A stretch of DNA of 64,000 bases. Origin: CAYOUV01 sp963790075. GTDB taxonomy: Bacteria > Chloroflexota > Anaerolineae > Anaerolineales > Villigracilaceae. Position 1 is the first letter of the stretch, and each line of letters starts with the position of its first letter. The DNA is taken from positions 744,001 to 808,000 of the forward strand of contig CAWBNG010000004.1 of NCBI GenBank assembly GCA_963790075.1, in the 5' to 3' direction. Below the pieces are notes generated by a model. The model did no database searches and was not told the DNA's origin. It saw only the letters and a list, made by a program, of their open reading frames with translations. The translations under genes were made by a program, and so were the position numbers. Positions 21,041-29,547 of the stretch are shown here, piece by piece.

Positions 21041-22312
21041 ATGAAAATTTTGGATATTGCCTTCAAAGACCTGATTCGTTCCTTCCGCAGCGCGTTTGCA
21101 GTGGGGATGATGATCATCGCTCCGCTGGGACTGATCGGACTGATTTACTTCGCCTTCGGCGGCGCATCGGGTGGGACTACAGACCTGCCAGCCGTGAACG
21201 TTGGCGTGGTTAATGCCGACAGGCTCCCCGCTGAGGCCCCGCTCGACAAGCCGCTGGGAGACGAAATCCGCAGTATGTTCTTCGACGAGAGCGTTGCCTC
21301 ATGGATCACCGCCAGCGATTATGCTGACGAAGCCTCTGCCCGGACGGCCGTAGATAAGCAGGAAATCGGGGTGGCGATCATCATCCCGCAGGATTTCACC
21401 GGGCATTTCCTGGCTGGAGAAACCGACTCGCAGGTGCTCATCCTCAGCGACCCCACGCTGACGATCGCCCCGCAGGTGGCGGAGAACATGGTCACCGCCA
21501 TGCTGAACGGTGTGAGCGGGGGCAGTATTGCCATCCAAACGGTCATCGAGCGCCAGCAGGCCAATGGGCAACAACCTGACCCGGCCCAAACCCCGGCGCT
21601 GATCGACCGCTATACCACCTGGTATGCCAACTTTCAGCGGGATATGTTCCATAATCCTGCCCGGGCGGCACTGACTCTGGCTACTGCGGCAGCCGAAGGG
21701 ACGTCTGAAAATCCGATCCAGAAGATGCTGGGGATCATGATGGCCGGTCAGATGGTCTTTTTCTCTTTTTTCACCGGGGCCTTTTCAATGATGTCGATTT
21801 TGCGTGAAGATGAAGAAGGCACGCTGGCACGCTTGTTCACCATGCCGGTCAGGCGCGCCTCGATTTTAGCCGGCAAGTTCCTGGCGGTGTTTTTGTCTGT
21901 GGCAGTACAAGGGATCGTCTTGATTATCGCGGCCCATTACGCTTTCAACATAAACTGGGGCGATCCGCTGGCTGTGGCCTTGGCGCTGATTGGGCAGGTG
22001 ATCGCTGCCACCGGGCTGGGTGTGCTGTTGATCTCCTTTGTCAAGGAATCGAAGCAGGGCGGCCCTGTGTTGGGTGGTGGGCTGACGGCGCTGGGTATGT
22101 TGGGCGGCTTGTTCACCGCTAATATCTCCATGCCTAAAGCTTTTACGCTGCTAGCAAATTTCACACCGCAGGGTTGGGTTATCAAAAGCTGGGGAATCGT
22201 CTTGGGAGGACAGCCTGTATCTGATCTGTTGCTTCCATTTGCCGTGATAACGGCTATGGGAATCGTGATGTTCGTACTTGGTGCAATCATGTTCCGAAAG
22301 CGATATGCGTGA
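21041..22312 (+). CDS. ABC-2 type permease
   Basis: 423 residues, starting one base after the ATPase stop. It has the ABC-2 (YhgE/NatB-like) layout: one N-terminal membrane helix (about 20-40), a long extracytoplasmic region (about 40-225), then five helices from about 230 to the end. The segment after the second helix, SILREDEEGTLARLFTMPV, is the characteristic ABC-2 coupling region. It presumably pairs with the second permease at 22328 to form a heterodimeric exporter. Confidence 0.9.
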   Translation: MKILDIAFKDLIRSFRSAFAVGMMIIAPLGLIGLIYFAFGGASGGTTDLPAVNVGVVNADRLPAEAPLDKPLGDEIRSMFFDESVASWITASDYADEASARTAVDKQEIGVAIIIPQDFTGHFLAGETDSQVLILSDPTLTIAPQVAENMVTAMLNGVSGGSIAIQTVIERQQANGQQPDPAQTPALIDRYTTWYANFQRDMFHNPARAALTLATAAAEGTSENPIQKMLGIMMAGQMVFFSFFTGAFSMMSILREDEEGTLARLFTMPVRRASILAGKFLAVFLSVAVQGIVLIIAAHYAFNINWGDPLAVALALIGQVIAATGLGVLLISFVKESKQGGPVLGGGLTALGMLGGLFTANISMPKAFTLLANFTPQGWVIKSWGIVLGGQPVSDLLLPFAVITAMGIVMFVLGAIMFRKRYA

Positions 22313-22327
22313 ATTGGAGAATTGATT

Positions 22328-23527
22328 ATGAGAATCCTTGATTTAGCCCTCAAAGACCTATCGCAAATTTTGCGAGATAAGCGCTCCTTCCTGTTCCTGG
22401 TAGCTATGCCAATTGCCTTTACGTTGTTCATGGGTTTTGCTTACCGAAGCGGCGAGAACGGTAAGCCACAAGATCCACGCATACCGCTAGCCTGGGTGGA
22501 AGAAACTCCGGGTAGCGCGTTGAGCGAATTGCTTTATACCCGCCTGGAAGAGTCGCATACGCTGAAACCTGTCCAAATGGATAAAGCCGAAGCGCTGACA
22601 GCATTGCAGAAAGGGGATGTGGATGGGGCGCTGGTTATCCCGTCCGGATTTGGCGAACAGGCCCAGGTTGGGAAAGTTCCACAGGTTACATTGATCGCCG
22701 AGGCAGCCTCCACGAAAGGGCAATCGCTCTTTCAACTGCTGCGAGTTCCCATATCCCAATTGATGAGCGCAGTAGAAATTTCGCAGATGAGCGTGGATGT
22801 GGTTGGCAATTCCAACGAATTTGCTCCAGCGCTCGAACTTGCCTGGAAAAAGTGGGGGATGGACAGCGCCGGCAGTCTGGTACGGATGGAGCAGGCAGTG
22901 GCACAGAAATCCGAAAGCTGGTTCGGCGATAATCCCTACAACCAATCTTCGCCCGGCATCCTGGTGCAGTTTGCAATTATGGGACTGGTGACCTCGGCCC
23001 AAATCCTGGCGCAGGAACGTAAGAGCCGCACATTGCAGCGTTTGATGACGACTGCCATGAAACCCTGGGAAGTACTGGTCGGCCACTTGATGGGAATGTT
23101 CGCCATCGTCTTTTTGCAGATTGCGATGCTGGTCATATTTGGGCAGTTAGTACTGGGTGTCGACTACCTGCGCGTGCCGATGGGCACATTATTGGTATTG
23201 GTGGCATTGGGATTGTGGGTTTCCAGCATGGGCTTGCTGATCGGCTTATTGGCCAAGGGAGATGATCAGGTAACCATATACTCGATGATCGCCATGTTCG
23301 GCTTTTCGGCGCTGGGTGGGGCATGGTTCCCGCTGGAAATGGCCGGAGGAGTATTTGCGGCGATTGGAAAAGCACTACCCTCCGCCTGGGCGATAACCGG
23401 TTTGCAGAACATTCTGATCCGCGGCCTGACCCTGAATTCAACCTGGCTCCCAGTTGGCGTGCTGCTGGTTTATGCACTGGGTTTCTTTATGCTGGCGGTC
23501 TGGCGTTTTCGAAAATTGGATGTGTAA
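22328..23527 (+). CDS. ABC-2 type permease, second subunit
   Basis: 399 residues from the ATG at 22328, with GGAG about 8 bases upstream; a TTG two codons earlier is less likely. Same topology as its neighbour: N-terminal helix, extracytoplasmic domain, then a C-terminal block of helices. The coupling sequence LAQERKSRTLQRLMTTAM corresponds to the REDEEGTLARLF segment of the first permease. The two permeases are clearly related but diverged, consistent with a heterodimer. It is last in the operon, followed by a terminator. Confidence 0.9.
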   Translation: MRILDLALKDLSQILRDKRSFLFLVAMPIAFTLFMGFAYRSGENGKPQDPRIPLAWVEETPGSALSELLYTRLEESHTLKPVQMDKAEALTALQKGDVDGALVIPSGFGEQAQVGKVPQVTLIAEAASTKGQSLFQLLRVPISQLMSAVEISQMSVDVVGNSNEFAPALELAWKKWGMDSAGSLVRMEQAVAQKSESWFGDNPYNQSSPGILVQFAIMGLVTSAQILAQERKSRTLQRLMTTAMKPWEVLVGHLMGMFAIVFLQIAMLVIFGQLVLGVDYLRVPMGTLLVLVALGLWVSSMGLLIGLLAKGDDQVTIYSMIAMFGFSALGGAWFPLEMAGGVFAAIGKALPSAWAITGLQNILIRGLTLNSTWLPVGVLLVYALGFFMLAVWRFRKLDV

Positions 23528-23544
23528 TCACGATAAATAACCGG

Positions 23545-23572
23545 GCTTCCCCCAGAAATGGGGGAAGCTTTT
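23545..23572 (+). terminator. Rho-independent terminator of the exporter operon
   Basis: Nine-base perfect stem gcttccccc / gggggaagc around a six-base loop (agaaat), followed by tttt. It begins 17 bases after the stop of the second permease. Confidence 0.85.
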
Positions 23573-23766
23573 GTGTTGCTCATGGCTTTCTTGTAGTCAA
23601 TTATTTGAAATCAAGGGAGAATATATCAACCACATAAGAATTGGTCTGTACTGAATTGACGAACACCTAATAACTCACCAGTCCGGCTCCATGAGATGCG
23701 CGTAGCCATTGGCTAACTTGTGGTTAATTTTCCACCAACCTGGCCTTGATAATCCAACTTATAATT

Positions 23767-23804
23767 AACCAAAGTGCGACCTGTGGAAATGTCGCACATT
23801 GGTT
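23767..23804 (+). repeat. 14-bp inverted repeat in a 390-bp gap
   Basis: Arms aaccaaagtgcgac and gtcgcacattggtt match at 13 of 14 positions around a 10-base loop. It lies just downstream of a TATAAT at 23760-23765, with no good -35 box at 17 bases, and 160 bases before the acyltransferase start. No poly-T follows, so it is more likely an operator or leader hairpin than a terminator. The rest of the gap 23573-23961 holds no gene I can support. Confidence 0.5.
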
Positions 23805-23961
23805 TGCCGCGTATGGTCTGGATCGCATCCAAATATGCTCTGCCAGGGTTTAATCTGTTGGAGGGGCGGAGGTAAGCTCTCTTAAGCTGTTGCGGTGCGA
23901 GCCAGGTAAGCCCGGCAAAATGGTTAATCGTATTTGTGTGAAATTTGCTAAGGGATGCGCC

Positions 23962-24678
23962 ATGAATGATCTGACATATCGAATGCTGGCGAAAATGTTG
24001 GATGCCTTTCTATGGGGAGGGGACCTGCTGGATGATGAGAATATACCCAAGAAAGGGCCGGCTGTTTTCATTGCCAATCATATTGGCTCGCTTGGGCCAA
24101 TCGGTGCAGTCTGTTCGATTCCGCTGCGTTTGTATCCCTGGATCATCGCGGATACAATTGACCCGGTGGTTGCCGCTGAATACGTGCGTGTGGACTTTGT
24201 CGAAAAAGAATTGCACCTGCCAATGCCTCTCAGTTTATGGTTGTCGAAAGTGATTACCAAATTAGCGATCCCGTTATTGAACGCGGTTGGCGTCATTCCC
24301 GTTCCACACGATTATGAAGGCCAGTGCCGGACTTTGGATACCAGTTTGCAATTGTTGCTCGAAGAAAAATGTTTGCTGGTCTTCCCTGAGGATCCAAATC
24401 AGGAACGGGATGAACGCTACAATATGTGCCCATTTCAGAAGACAGTCATGCGTCTGGGGGAGATGTACTACAAAGCTTCAAGGCAGCGGTTAAAGTTCTA
24501 CCCGCTGATTGTGCACGAAACTCGTGTGGTGAGGGTCGGTGAACCGGTGGCCTATAATCCGCTCAACGCCCCGGCAAAAGAGCGTTTACGATTGAAAAAT
24601 TTGCTCGAAGACAACCTCCACAAAATGTATCTTGATATCCCTATGGCCCGGCATATGGGTATCCCATCGCTGCACTGA
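23962..24678 (+). CDS. PlsC-like lysophospholipid acyltransferase, atypical active site
   Basis: 238 residues from the ATG at 23962 (AGGGA upstream); in-frame starts further upstream give a poorly conserved leader. The fold signature of glycerol-phosphate acyltransferases is visible: VFIANHIGS (36-43) aligns with the NHxxxxD block and LLVFPEDPNQ (138-147) with the FPEG block. The aspartate of the HX4D motif is replaced by Gly (H40-IGSL-G45), and FPEG reads FPED. Such changes raise doubt about ordinary acyltransferase activity. Only 3 bases separate it from azlC, so it is the first gene of the acyltransferase-azlC-azlD-S9 peptidase unit. Confidence 0.65.
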   Translation: MNDLTYRMLAKMLDAFLWGGDLLDDENIPKKGPAVFIANHIGSLGPIGAVCSIPLRLYPWIIADTIDPVVAAEYVRVDFVEKELHLPMPLSLWLSKVITKLAIPLLNAVGVIPVPHDYEGQCRTLDTSLQLLLEEKCLLVFPEDPNQERDERYNMCPFQKTVMRLGEMYYKASRQRLKFYPLIVHETRVVRVGEPVAYNPLNAPAKERLRLKNLLEDNLHKMYLDIPMARHMGIPSLH

Positions 24679-24681
24679 CAC

Positions 24682-25365
24682 ATGCGTAAATCTAATCAAG
24701 CATTTTTAAATGGCGTCCGCGCCGAATTCCCCCTTTTGATTGGTGTTTTCCCGTTTGGCATGATATACGGCGTATTGGCTTTGAATGCTGGACTTTCCAA
24801 GGCCGCGTCACAAGCCATGTCATCGGTGGTCTTTGCTGGCTCCTCCCAATTTATCGCTGCGCAGTTGATTCACGAATCAGTGCCCGGGTTGGTGATCGTG
24901 CTGACCATCGCTGTGGTAAACCTGCGCCATATGCTCTACAGTGCTTCTGTTGCCCCTTACCTCAAAAACCTGCCAATCGGTTGGAAACATGCTTTGGCCT
25001 ATCTGCTGACAGATGAAGCCTATGCTGTGACCATTATCAATTATGAGACCAACGCTGAAAATCCGAACGGGCACTGGTTCTTCCTTGGAGCAGGCTTGGC
25101 TTTATGGACCGCCTGGCAAGTCAGCACGGCGGCCGGGATCATGCTGGGAACGGCTTTGCCTCCTCAATGGCCGCTGGATTTTGCCCTCCCCTTGACTTTC
25201 ATTGCTCTGGTCATGCCAGCCCTTAAAGACCGTCCAGCAGTGGCGGCTGCGCTCTCTGCCGGAGCTGTGGCCTCGCTGGCATACCATTTGCCATATAAGC
25301 TTGGCCTGATCATTGCGGCATTATTTGGTATCCTGATCGGGATGTTATTGGAGAGCCGTCCTTGA
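24682..25365 (+). CDS. azlC: AzlC-family branched-chain amino acid exporter, large subunit
   Basis: 227 residues. The start FPLLIGVFPFGMIYGVLAL and the following SKAASQAMSSVVFAGSSQFIAAQLI are hallmark AzlC sequences, and NLRHMLYSASVAPYL is the conserved third-helix block. About seven to eight hydrophobic segments are present. AzlC works with the small protein AzlD to export branched-chain amino acids and analogues. Its stop overlaps the azlD start by 3 bases of a 4-base TTGA. Next to a peptidase gene it may relieve excess leucine, isoleucine or valine released from peptides; this is inference. Confidence 0.93.
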   Translation: MRKSNQAFLNGVRAEFPLLIGVFPFGMIYGVLALNAGLSKAASQAMSSVVFAGSSQFIAAQLIHESVPGLVIVLTIAVVNLRHMLYSASVAPYLKNLPIGWKHALAYLLTDEAYAVTIINYETNAENPNGHWFFLGAGLALWTAWQVSTAAGIMLGTALPPQWPLDFALPLTFIALVMPALKDRPAVAAALSAGAVASLAYHLPYKLGLIIAALFGILIGMLLESRP

Positions 25366-25676
25366 ACATTTGGCTAGTGATGCTTCTGGGTGGCCTGCTG
25401 ACATTTGGGATGCGGCTATCGTTTATTTATCTCTTTGGCCACTTTAATATGCCTCCAGTGGTTCGCAGGGCGCTTCGCTTTGTCCCACCGGCGGTGCTGA
25501 CGGCAATCACAGTCCCTGAGCTTTTGCTGCCAGGAGGAAAATTCGACCTGTCTTTCGGAAATTATCGTATGCTGGCCGGGTTGGCCGCCATCCTGGTTGC
25601 CTGGAAGACCAGGAGTGCCCTGTTGACCATCTTGACTGGGATGGCTGTATTATTGTTGCTCGAATTCACTTTCTAG
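25362..25676 (+). CDS. azlD: AzlD-family branched-chain amino acid exporter, small subunit
   Basis: 104 residues with four hydrophobic segments. The sequence LTFGMRLSFIYLFGHFNMPPVVRRALRFVPPAVLTAITVP matches the AzlD pattern (shown by its segments MRLSF, RRALRFVPPAVL). Start taken as TTG at 25362, overlapping the azlC stop in TTGA, which suggests coupled translation; an ATG at 25380 is the alternative. It forms the two-component exporter with AzlC. Confidence 0.9.
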   Translation: MNIWLVMLLGGLLTFGMRLSFIYLFGHFNMPPVVRRALRFVPPAVLTAITVPELLLPGGKFDLSFGNYRMLAGLAAILVAWKTRSALLTILTGMAVLLLLEFTF

Positions 25677-25687
25677 GAAGGGAAACC

Positions 25688-27700
25688 ATGGCTGAGAAGA
25701 AGCATTTGATCACCGCAGAAGACCTGTACCGCTTTCAGGTCCTTTCGGACGTGCGACTCGCGCCGGATAGCCAACACGTCATCTACACTTTACAACGGGT
25801 GGACCGCAAATCCGAGAAGAAATATTCCAATCTATGGGTCGTTCCGACCGATGGCGGATCTCCCCAGCAATTCACGCGGGGCGATCAGCGTGACCTGTTA
25901 CCGCGCTGGTCGCCGGACGGAAAGCAGATCGCCTTCCTTTCCAACCGCAACAGCAATTCCAAGCCACCTCAAGTCTACCTGATCCCGTTTGACGGGGGTG
26001 AAGCCCGCCCTCTGGCTGATCTGGATGGCGAAATTTCCAGCCTGGATTGGTCGCCAGATGGACGCAAGCTGCTATGCCGTATCCGCAAACTCGATCCGGA
26101 CACCATTGAGCGTCAAAAAGACCAGGAAAAGAAGGAGCTTGGGGTCATCGCGCGCCACTACAATCGCCTCTTTTACAAACTCGATGACTATGGATACCTG
26201 CCTCATGAACGCTGGCATCTGTGGTTGGTGGACACGCGCACCGCTCGTACCAAACAGTTGACCGACCACCCGATCTGGGACGAGCGTGACCCGGCCTGGT
26301 CGCCGGATGGCAAATCGATCGTTTTTGTTTCGAATCGCAGCGATGATCCCGACCAAAATCCGGATGCCGACGATCTTTTCATCATTCCGACAACCGGAGG
26401 AGAACCCGTGCGGATCGAACTTCCCCTGGGAGAAAAATCCAACCCCGCGTTTTCTCCGGACGGAAAGTTGATCGCATACTATGCCCAGAAGGGAGAGGCG
26501 AACTGGTATCAGAATCTCGGTTTGTGGGTCATTCCTGTCGACGGCTCCAAAGTTGCAAAAAACTTGACCGCTCGATACGATTTGCATATCTCCCCCAATG
26601 TGATCAACGACCTTGGGACCCCGGAAGCGATCCGACCGATTTGGTCGAACGATGGGAATTCGGTCTATTTCCCAGTGGTTTATCATGGCAGCTCCCTGCT
26701 CAAGAATATCTCCCTGGACGGTAAAATCTTGCAGGATGTGATCGGCGAAGGGGGCGCGATCTTCTCATACGGATTCGACCGGGCGCAAAATAAGGTTGCT
26801 TATCACTACGGTCGCATGGATGACCCTGGACAGGTGTACGTACGCGAACTTGCCTCCGGTACTACCCGCCATCTGACGCGTCTCAATCGCGACGTGCTGG
26901 ATAAAATAGATCTGGGAAAAGTCGAGGAAATCAGGTTCAACGGGCCGGATGGAAATGACCTACAGGGTTGGATCATCAAACCGCCGGGCTTTAACGCGCG
27001 CAGGAAATACCCGTCCATCCTTGAAATACACGGTGGGCCATTGACGCAGTATGGCAAGCTTTTTATGCACGAATTTTATTATTTGGCGGCAAATGGTTAT
27101 GTGGTCTATTTCTCTAATCCGCGCGGTGGGCGCGGCTACGGCGAGAAGCATGCCAAGGCCATTTGGGGTGGTTGGGGTGGTGTCGATTACGCTGATTTGA
27201 TGGCCTGGACCGACTATATTTCCGCGCTGCCATACCTCGATACAAAACGCATGGGTGTAACCGGCGGGTCTTATGGTGGTTATATGACTGTCTGGATTAT
27301 CGGGCATACTGATCGATTCAAAGCAGCGGTCTCTCAGCGCTGCGTCAGCAATTTGATCAGCATGTGGGGCTCGAGTGATTTCAACTGGATCTTCCAGCAA
27401 GAATTGGAGGTCGGTGCGCCGTTCGAAGGTGGTAATCTGAAAAAATTCTGGGATCATTCGCCGATAAAATACATCTCGAATGCCAGGACCCCCACATTGG
27501 TCATCCACAGCGAAAACGACCATCGTTGCCCGATTGAACAGAGCGAGCAGGTATTCGTGGCCCTCAAGCGCTTGAAGGTGGATACTGAGTTTGTGCGTTT
27601 CCCCGCTGAATTCCATGGCCTCTCGCGTACCGGTCGCACCGACCGGCGTGTCGCGCGCCTCAATCACATCCTCAGATGGTTTGACAGATATCTCAAATAA
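25688..27700 (+). CDS. S9 family peptidase (acylaminoacyl peptidase/prolyl oligopeptidase)
   Basis: 670 residues with no signal peptide, so probably cytoplasmic. The first ~400 residues form a TolB/WD40-like beta-propeller, with repeated blades of the form PRWSPDGKQIAFLSNR, PAWSPDGKSIVFVS and PAFSPDGKLIAYY. The C-terminal alpha/beta hydrolase domain has the triad S528 in GGSYGG, D611 in HSENDH and H643 in EFHGL. These enzymes remove N-acylated or other residues from short peptides. GGAAGGG precedes the start, and the gap to azlD is 11 bases, so it is part of that operon and follows naturally from a role in peptide catabolism. Confidence 0.93.
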   Translation: MAEKKHLITAEDLYRFQVLSDVRLAPDSQHVIYTLQRVDRKSEKKYSNLWVVPTDGGSPQQFTRGDQRDLLPRWSPDGKQIAFLSNRNSNSKPPQVYLIPFDGGEARPLADLDGEISSLDWSPDGRKLLCRIRKLDPDTIERQKDQEKKELGVIARHYNRLFYKLDDYGYLPHERWHLWLVDTRTARTKQLTDHPIWDERDPAWSPDGKSIVFVSNRSDDPDQNPDADDLFIIPTTGGEPVRIELPLGEKSNPAFSPDGKLIAYYAQKGEANWYQNLGLWVIPVDGSKVAKNLTARYDLHISPNVINDLGTPEAIRPIWSNDGNSVYFPVVYHGSSLLKNISLDGKILQDVIGEGGAIFSYGFDRAQNKVAYHYGRMDDPGQVYVRELASGTTRHLTRLNRDVLDKIDLGKVEEIRFNGPDGNDLQGWIIKPPGFNARRKYPSILEIHGGPLTQYGKLFMHEFYYLAANGYVVYFSNPRGGRGYGEKHAKAIWGGWGGVDYADLMAWTDYISALPYLDTKRMGVTGGSYGGYMTVWIIGHTDRFKAAVSQRCVSNLISMWGSSDFNWIFQQELEVGAPFEGGNLKKFWDHSPIKYISNARTPTLVIHSENDHRCPIEQSEQVFVALKRLKVDTEFVRFPAEFHGLSRTGRTDRRVARLNHILRWFDRYLK

Positions 27701-27708
27701 TAATAATA

Positions 27709-27730
27709 AACCCGCTCTCATGAGCGGGTT
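27709..27730. terminator. Bidirectional hairpin terminator
   Basis: Perfect 9-base stem aacccgctc / gagcgggtt with a 4-base loop, flanked by A/T-rich sequence on both sides. It lies between the convergent S9 peptidase and GGDEF genes and can serve both. Confidence 0.8.
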
Positions 27731-27749
27731 AAAATTAATTTGGCAGGAT

Positions 27750-28667
27750 TTATGATAAGGTTACCTGGACCTGGTTGCCACCAGCCCGTTTGGCGCGGCT
27801 TAAGGCTTCATCTGCTTGCTGGATCAATAAATCGAGCAATTCTATCGAGGCGCTGACCCGATATACAGATGCGATCCCAGCACTCACTTGCACATCGACG
27901 TGCTGTCCTTCGCCGGCGACAACATCAACCGTTCGGACGCCGTTCAGGATTCGCTCTGCAATCTTTTCGGCGTCATTTCCCACTACACCGGGTAATATGA
28001 CCATGAATTCGTCGCCAGACCAGCGCCCAACTTCATCGTATGGGCGATTCTTTTCGCAAATGCTCTCGGCAACTGCCTTTATCACTTCGTCCCCGATATT
28101 ACGACCATACTGGTTGTTGATTGCCTTAAAGTTGTCAATGTCAATGGCAATCAGGCTGATCGACGAGGAAATTCGTCTCGCGCGTTCGAGTTCACCATGG
28201 GCGTATTTATAAAACGCACGGCTGTTCATTAAACCAGTCAGTCCATCGTAAACACCGAGATGTTCAAACTCGTCACGCGTCTTGGATAAATCCTGTTCCA
28301 GAGCCAAAATGCGTTCGCCCAACCCAACCCGGACTTTTAATTCCTGAGGCGAGATCGGTCTGGGAAGATAGTCATTCGCTCCAGCTTTCATAACTGCTGC
28401 AATTTCCGAATCCTGACCTTTATTTGCAATGACGATAATATATGTCGAAGAGGCAAATTTAGCGGAACGTATCCGCTCAATTAAACCCTTTGTTCCCTGG
28501 TCTTTTACAGGCCAGTCCAGGATGGCCAGCCGGGTTTGCCCGCCATCCAAGAAATCCCAGGCGATATCAGTATTGTCAACCACGACCACTTCGTGTCTAT
28601 TGTGTTCTAAAACTTGCTTGATGATCGAATAGTCAGCAATGTCTTTGCAAAGGACCAGAATTCTCAT
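27750..28667 (-). CDS. Response regulator with GGDEF domain (diguanylate cyclase)
   Basis: 305 residues. A receiver domain (1-118) has D51 as likely phospho-acceptor (AILDWPV), though the usual second acidic pair is weak. A short coiled linker (118-135) leads to a GGDEF domain (about 138-302) with DGLTGLMNSRAF and the active site SGDEF (217-221). The first Gly is Ser, a variant found in active cyclases. An inhibitory I-site RPYD (208-211) sits five residues upstream, implying product feedback. The likely role is making c-di-GMP in response to phosphorylation. The cognate kinase is not obvious nearby, and no c-di-GMP phosphodiesterase is in the window. Confidence 0.9.
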   Translation of the reverse strand: MRILVLCKDIADYSIIKQVLEHNRHEVVVVDNTDIAWDFLDGGQTRLAILDWPVKDQGTKGLIERIRSAKFASSTYIIVIANKGQDSEIAAVMKAGANDYLPRPISPQELKVRVGLGERILALEQDLSKTRDEFEHLGVYDGLTGLMNSRAFYKYAHGELERARRISSSISLIAIDIDNFKAINNQYGRNIGDEVIKAVAESICEKNRPYDEVGRWSGDEFMVILPGVVGNDAEKIAERILNGVRTVDVVAGEGQHVDVQVSAGIASVYRVSASIELLDLLIQQADEALSRAKRAGGNQVQVTLS

Positions 28668-28743
28668 ACGAACACTCCCTCCTCATTATAGGCTGAAAAC
28701 TTGAAATTGTGCATTGTTGAAAACAGCCAAGAAAACCCAGGCG

Positions 28744-28772
28744 TTGACAAATGACTGGGACCATAGTAAGAT
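28744..28772 (+). promoter_or_regulatory. Promoter of the tRNA-Met gene
   Basis: A consensus TTGACA (28744-28749) and TAAGAT (28767-28772) are separated by exactly 17 bases. The predicted transcription start falls just before the mature tRNA at 28784. Confidence 0.8.
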
Positions 28773-28783
28773 TTTTCTCGCTT

Positions 28784-28855
28784 GGCGAGGTAGCTCAGTG
28801 GTAGAGCAGGGGACTCATAAGCCCTTGGTCGTGAGTTCAAATCTCACCCTCGCCA
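28784..28855 (+). tRNA. tRNA-Met (CAT anticodon), elongator type
   Basis: 72 bases that fold as a standard cloverleaf: acceptor ggcgagg/cctcgcc, D arm gctc/gagc with a short 7-base loop, anticodon loop ctCATaa (anticodon 28816-28818), T arm gtgag/ctcac with loop ttcaaat, discriminator A. No CCA is encoded. The first acceptor pair G1-C72 is intact, which argues against an initiator. A tRNA-Ile2 whose C34 becomes lysidine cannot be excluded from sequence alone. The base of the anticodon stem has an A-G mismatch next to the loop. Confidence 0.93.
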
Positions 28856-28898
28856 CAAGGTAACTCAACTCATCCTGAACGAAAAATTGTTTTTTTAG

Positions 28899-28929
28899 AG
28901 AGGAGCAGCGTACTGGCTGCTCCTCTTTG
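28899..28929 (+). terminator. Terminator after the tRNA gene
   Basis: Perfect 11-base stem agaggagcagc / gctgctcctct around a 6-base loop (gtactg), ending in ttt. It is 43 bases after the tRNA. Confidence 0.75.
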
Positions 28930-29120
28930 ACTTACCCCGTCGCTCTCCGAATTTACAACCGTGTCGATCTTTCTTTTTAGAGACAAAGGACCACGGTAAG
29001 ATTTTCATCAAAGCACCGTGATTGGTAGTGCCGGGCCAGCCTCAGCGCGGAGGCTGTGTGAGTGCGATTGATTTCATTCCGGCTGCGGGTGCTGTGCAGC
29101 GCTGAGATCTGCAAGTATTG

Positions 29121-29546
29121 CTAAAAGCTTATTCTTTCTCGTCGGGCTGTCTCTACAACCTGCTGGTGCAACACTGCTGGAAGGACCAAATACTCTGAGT
29201 TCTGCGCCCCTGTATCAAGTTCCTCTACGATCAAAACGGATGCGTCCCGACTGAGCAGGATCGAGTGCCAGGTATTTACGCGGACGTTGTAGATCTTGCC
29301 GATCTCCATTGCCTGCGGGAATATCATATCCACCTGGGCGTTATTGCCACCGACAATCAAAACTGCCTGACCTTTGGCCAGCACGAAAACCTCATCCGTT
29401 TTGGTGTGACGTTCCATGCGGTTGTTATTTTCTGGGTGAATTTCGTCCATGTAATTCAGAATTGCCACTCGCCAGCCATTGAAGATTACCAGCGGTTGGA
29501 AGCCTTTCCCTTCGTAACTGTGGATTTGCAGCCAATTCTCGTCCAT
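29121..29546 (-). CDS. Cupin-fold small protein
   Basis: 141 residues. The two cupin motifs are recognisable: H47 with TDEVFVLAKGQAVLIVGG, and NVRVNTWHSILLSRDASVLIVEE, where W-H is the conserved metal-site position. This is a single-domain cupin without signal peptide. The start lies one base after the stop of the upstream GH94 gene, so it is co-translated with the phosphorylases. Small cupins of this kind can be sugar isomerases, mutarotases or sugar-phosphate enzymes; the substrate is not identifiable. A link to the sugar-1-phosphate or free sugar made by the GH94 enzymes is inference from the operon. Confidence 0.75.
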   Translation of the reverse strand: MDENWLQIHSYEGKGFQPLVIFNGWRVAILNYMDEIHPENNNRMERHTKTDEVFVLAKGQAVLIVGGNNAQVDMIFPQAMEIGKIYNVRVNTWHSILLSRDASVLIVEELDTGAQNSEYLVLPAVLHQQVVETARRERISF

Positions 29547-29547
29547 G

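Noticed and set aside
29012..29094. Possible second tRNA (agcacc...ggtgct ends)
   Set aside because: No T-loop consensus and no D- or anticodon arm in register.
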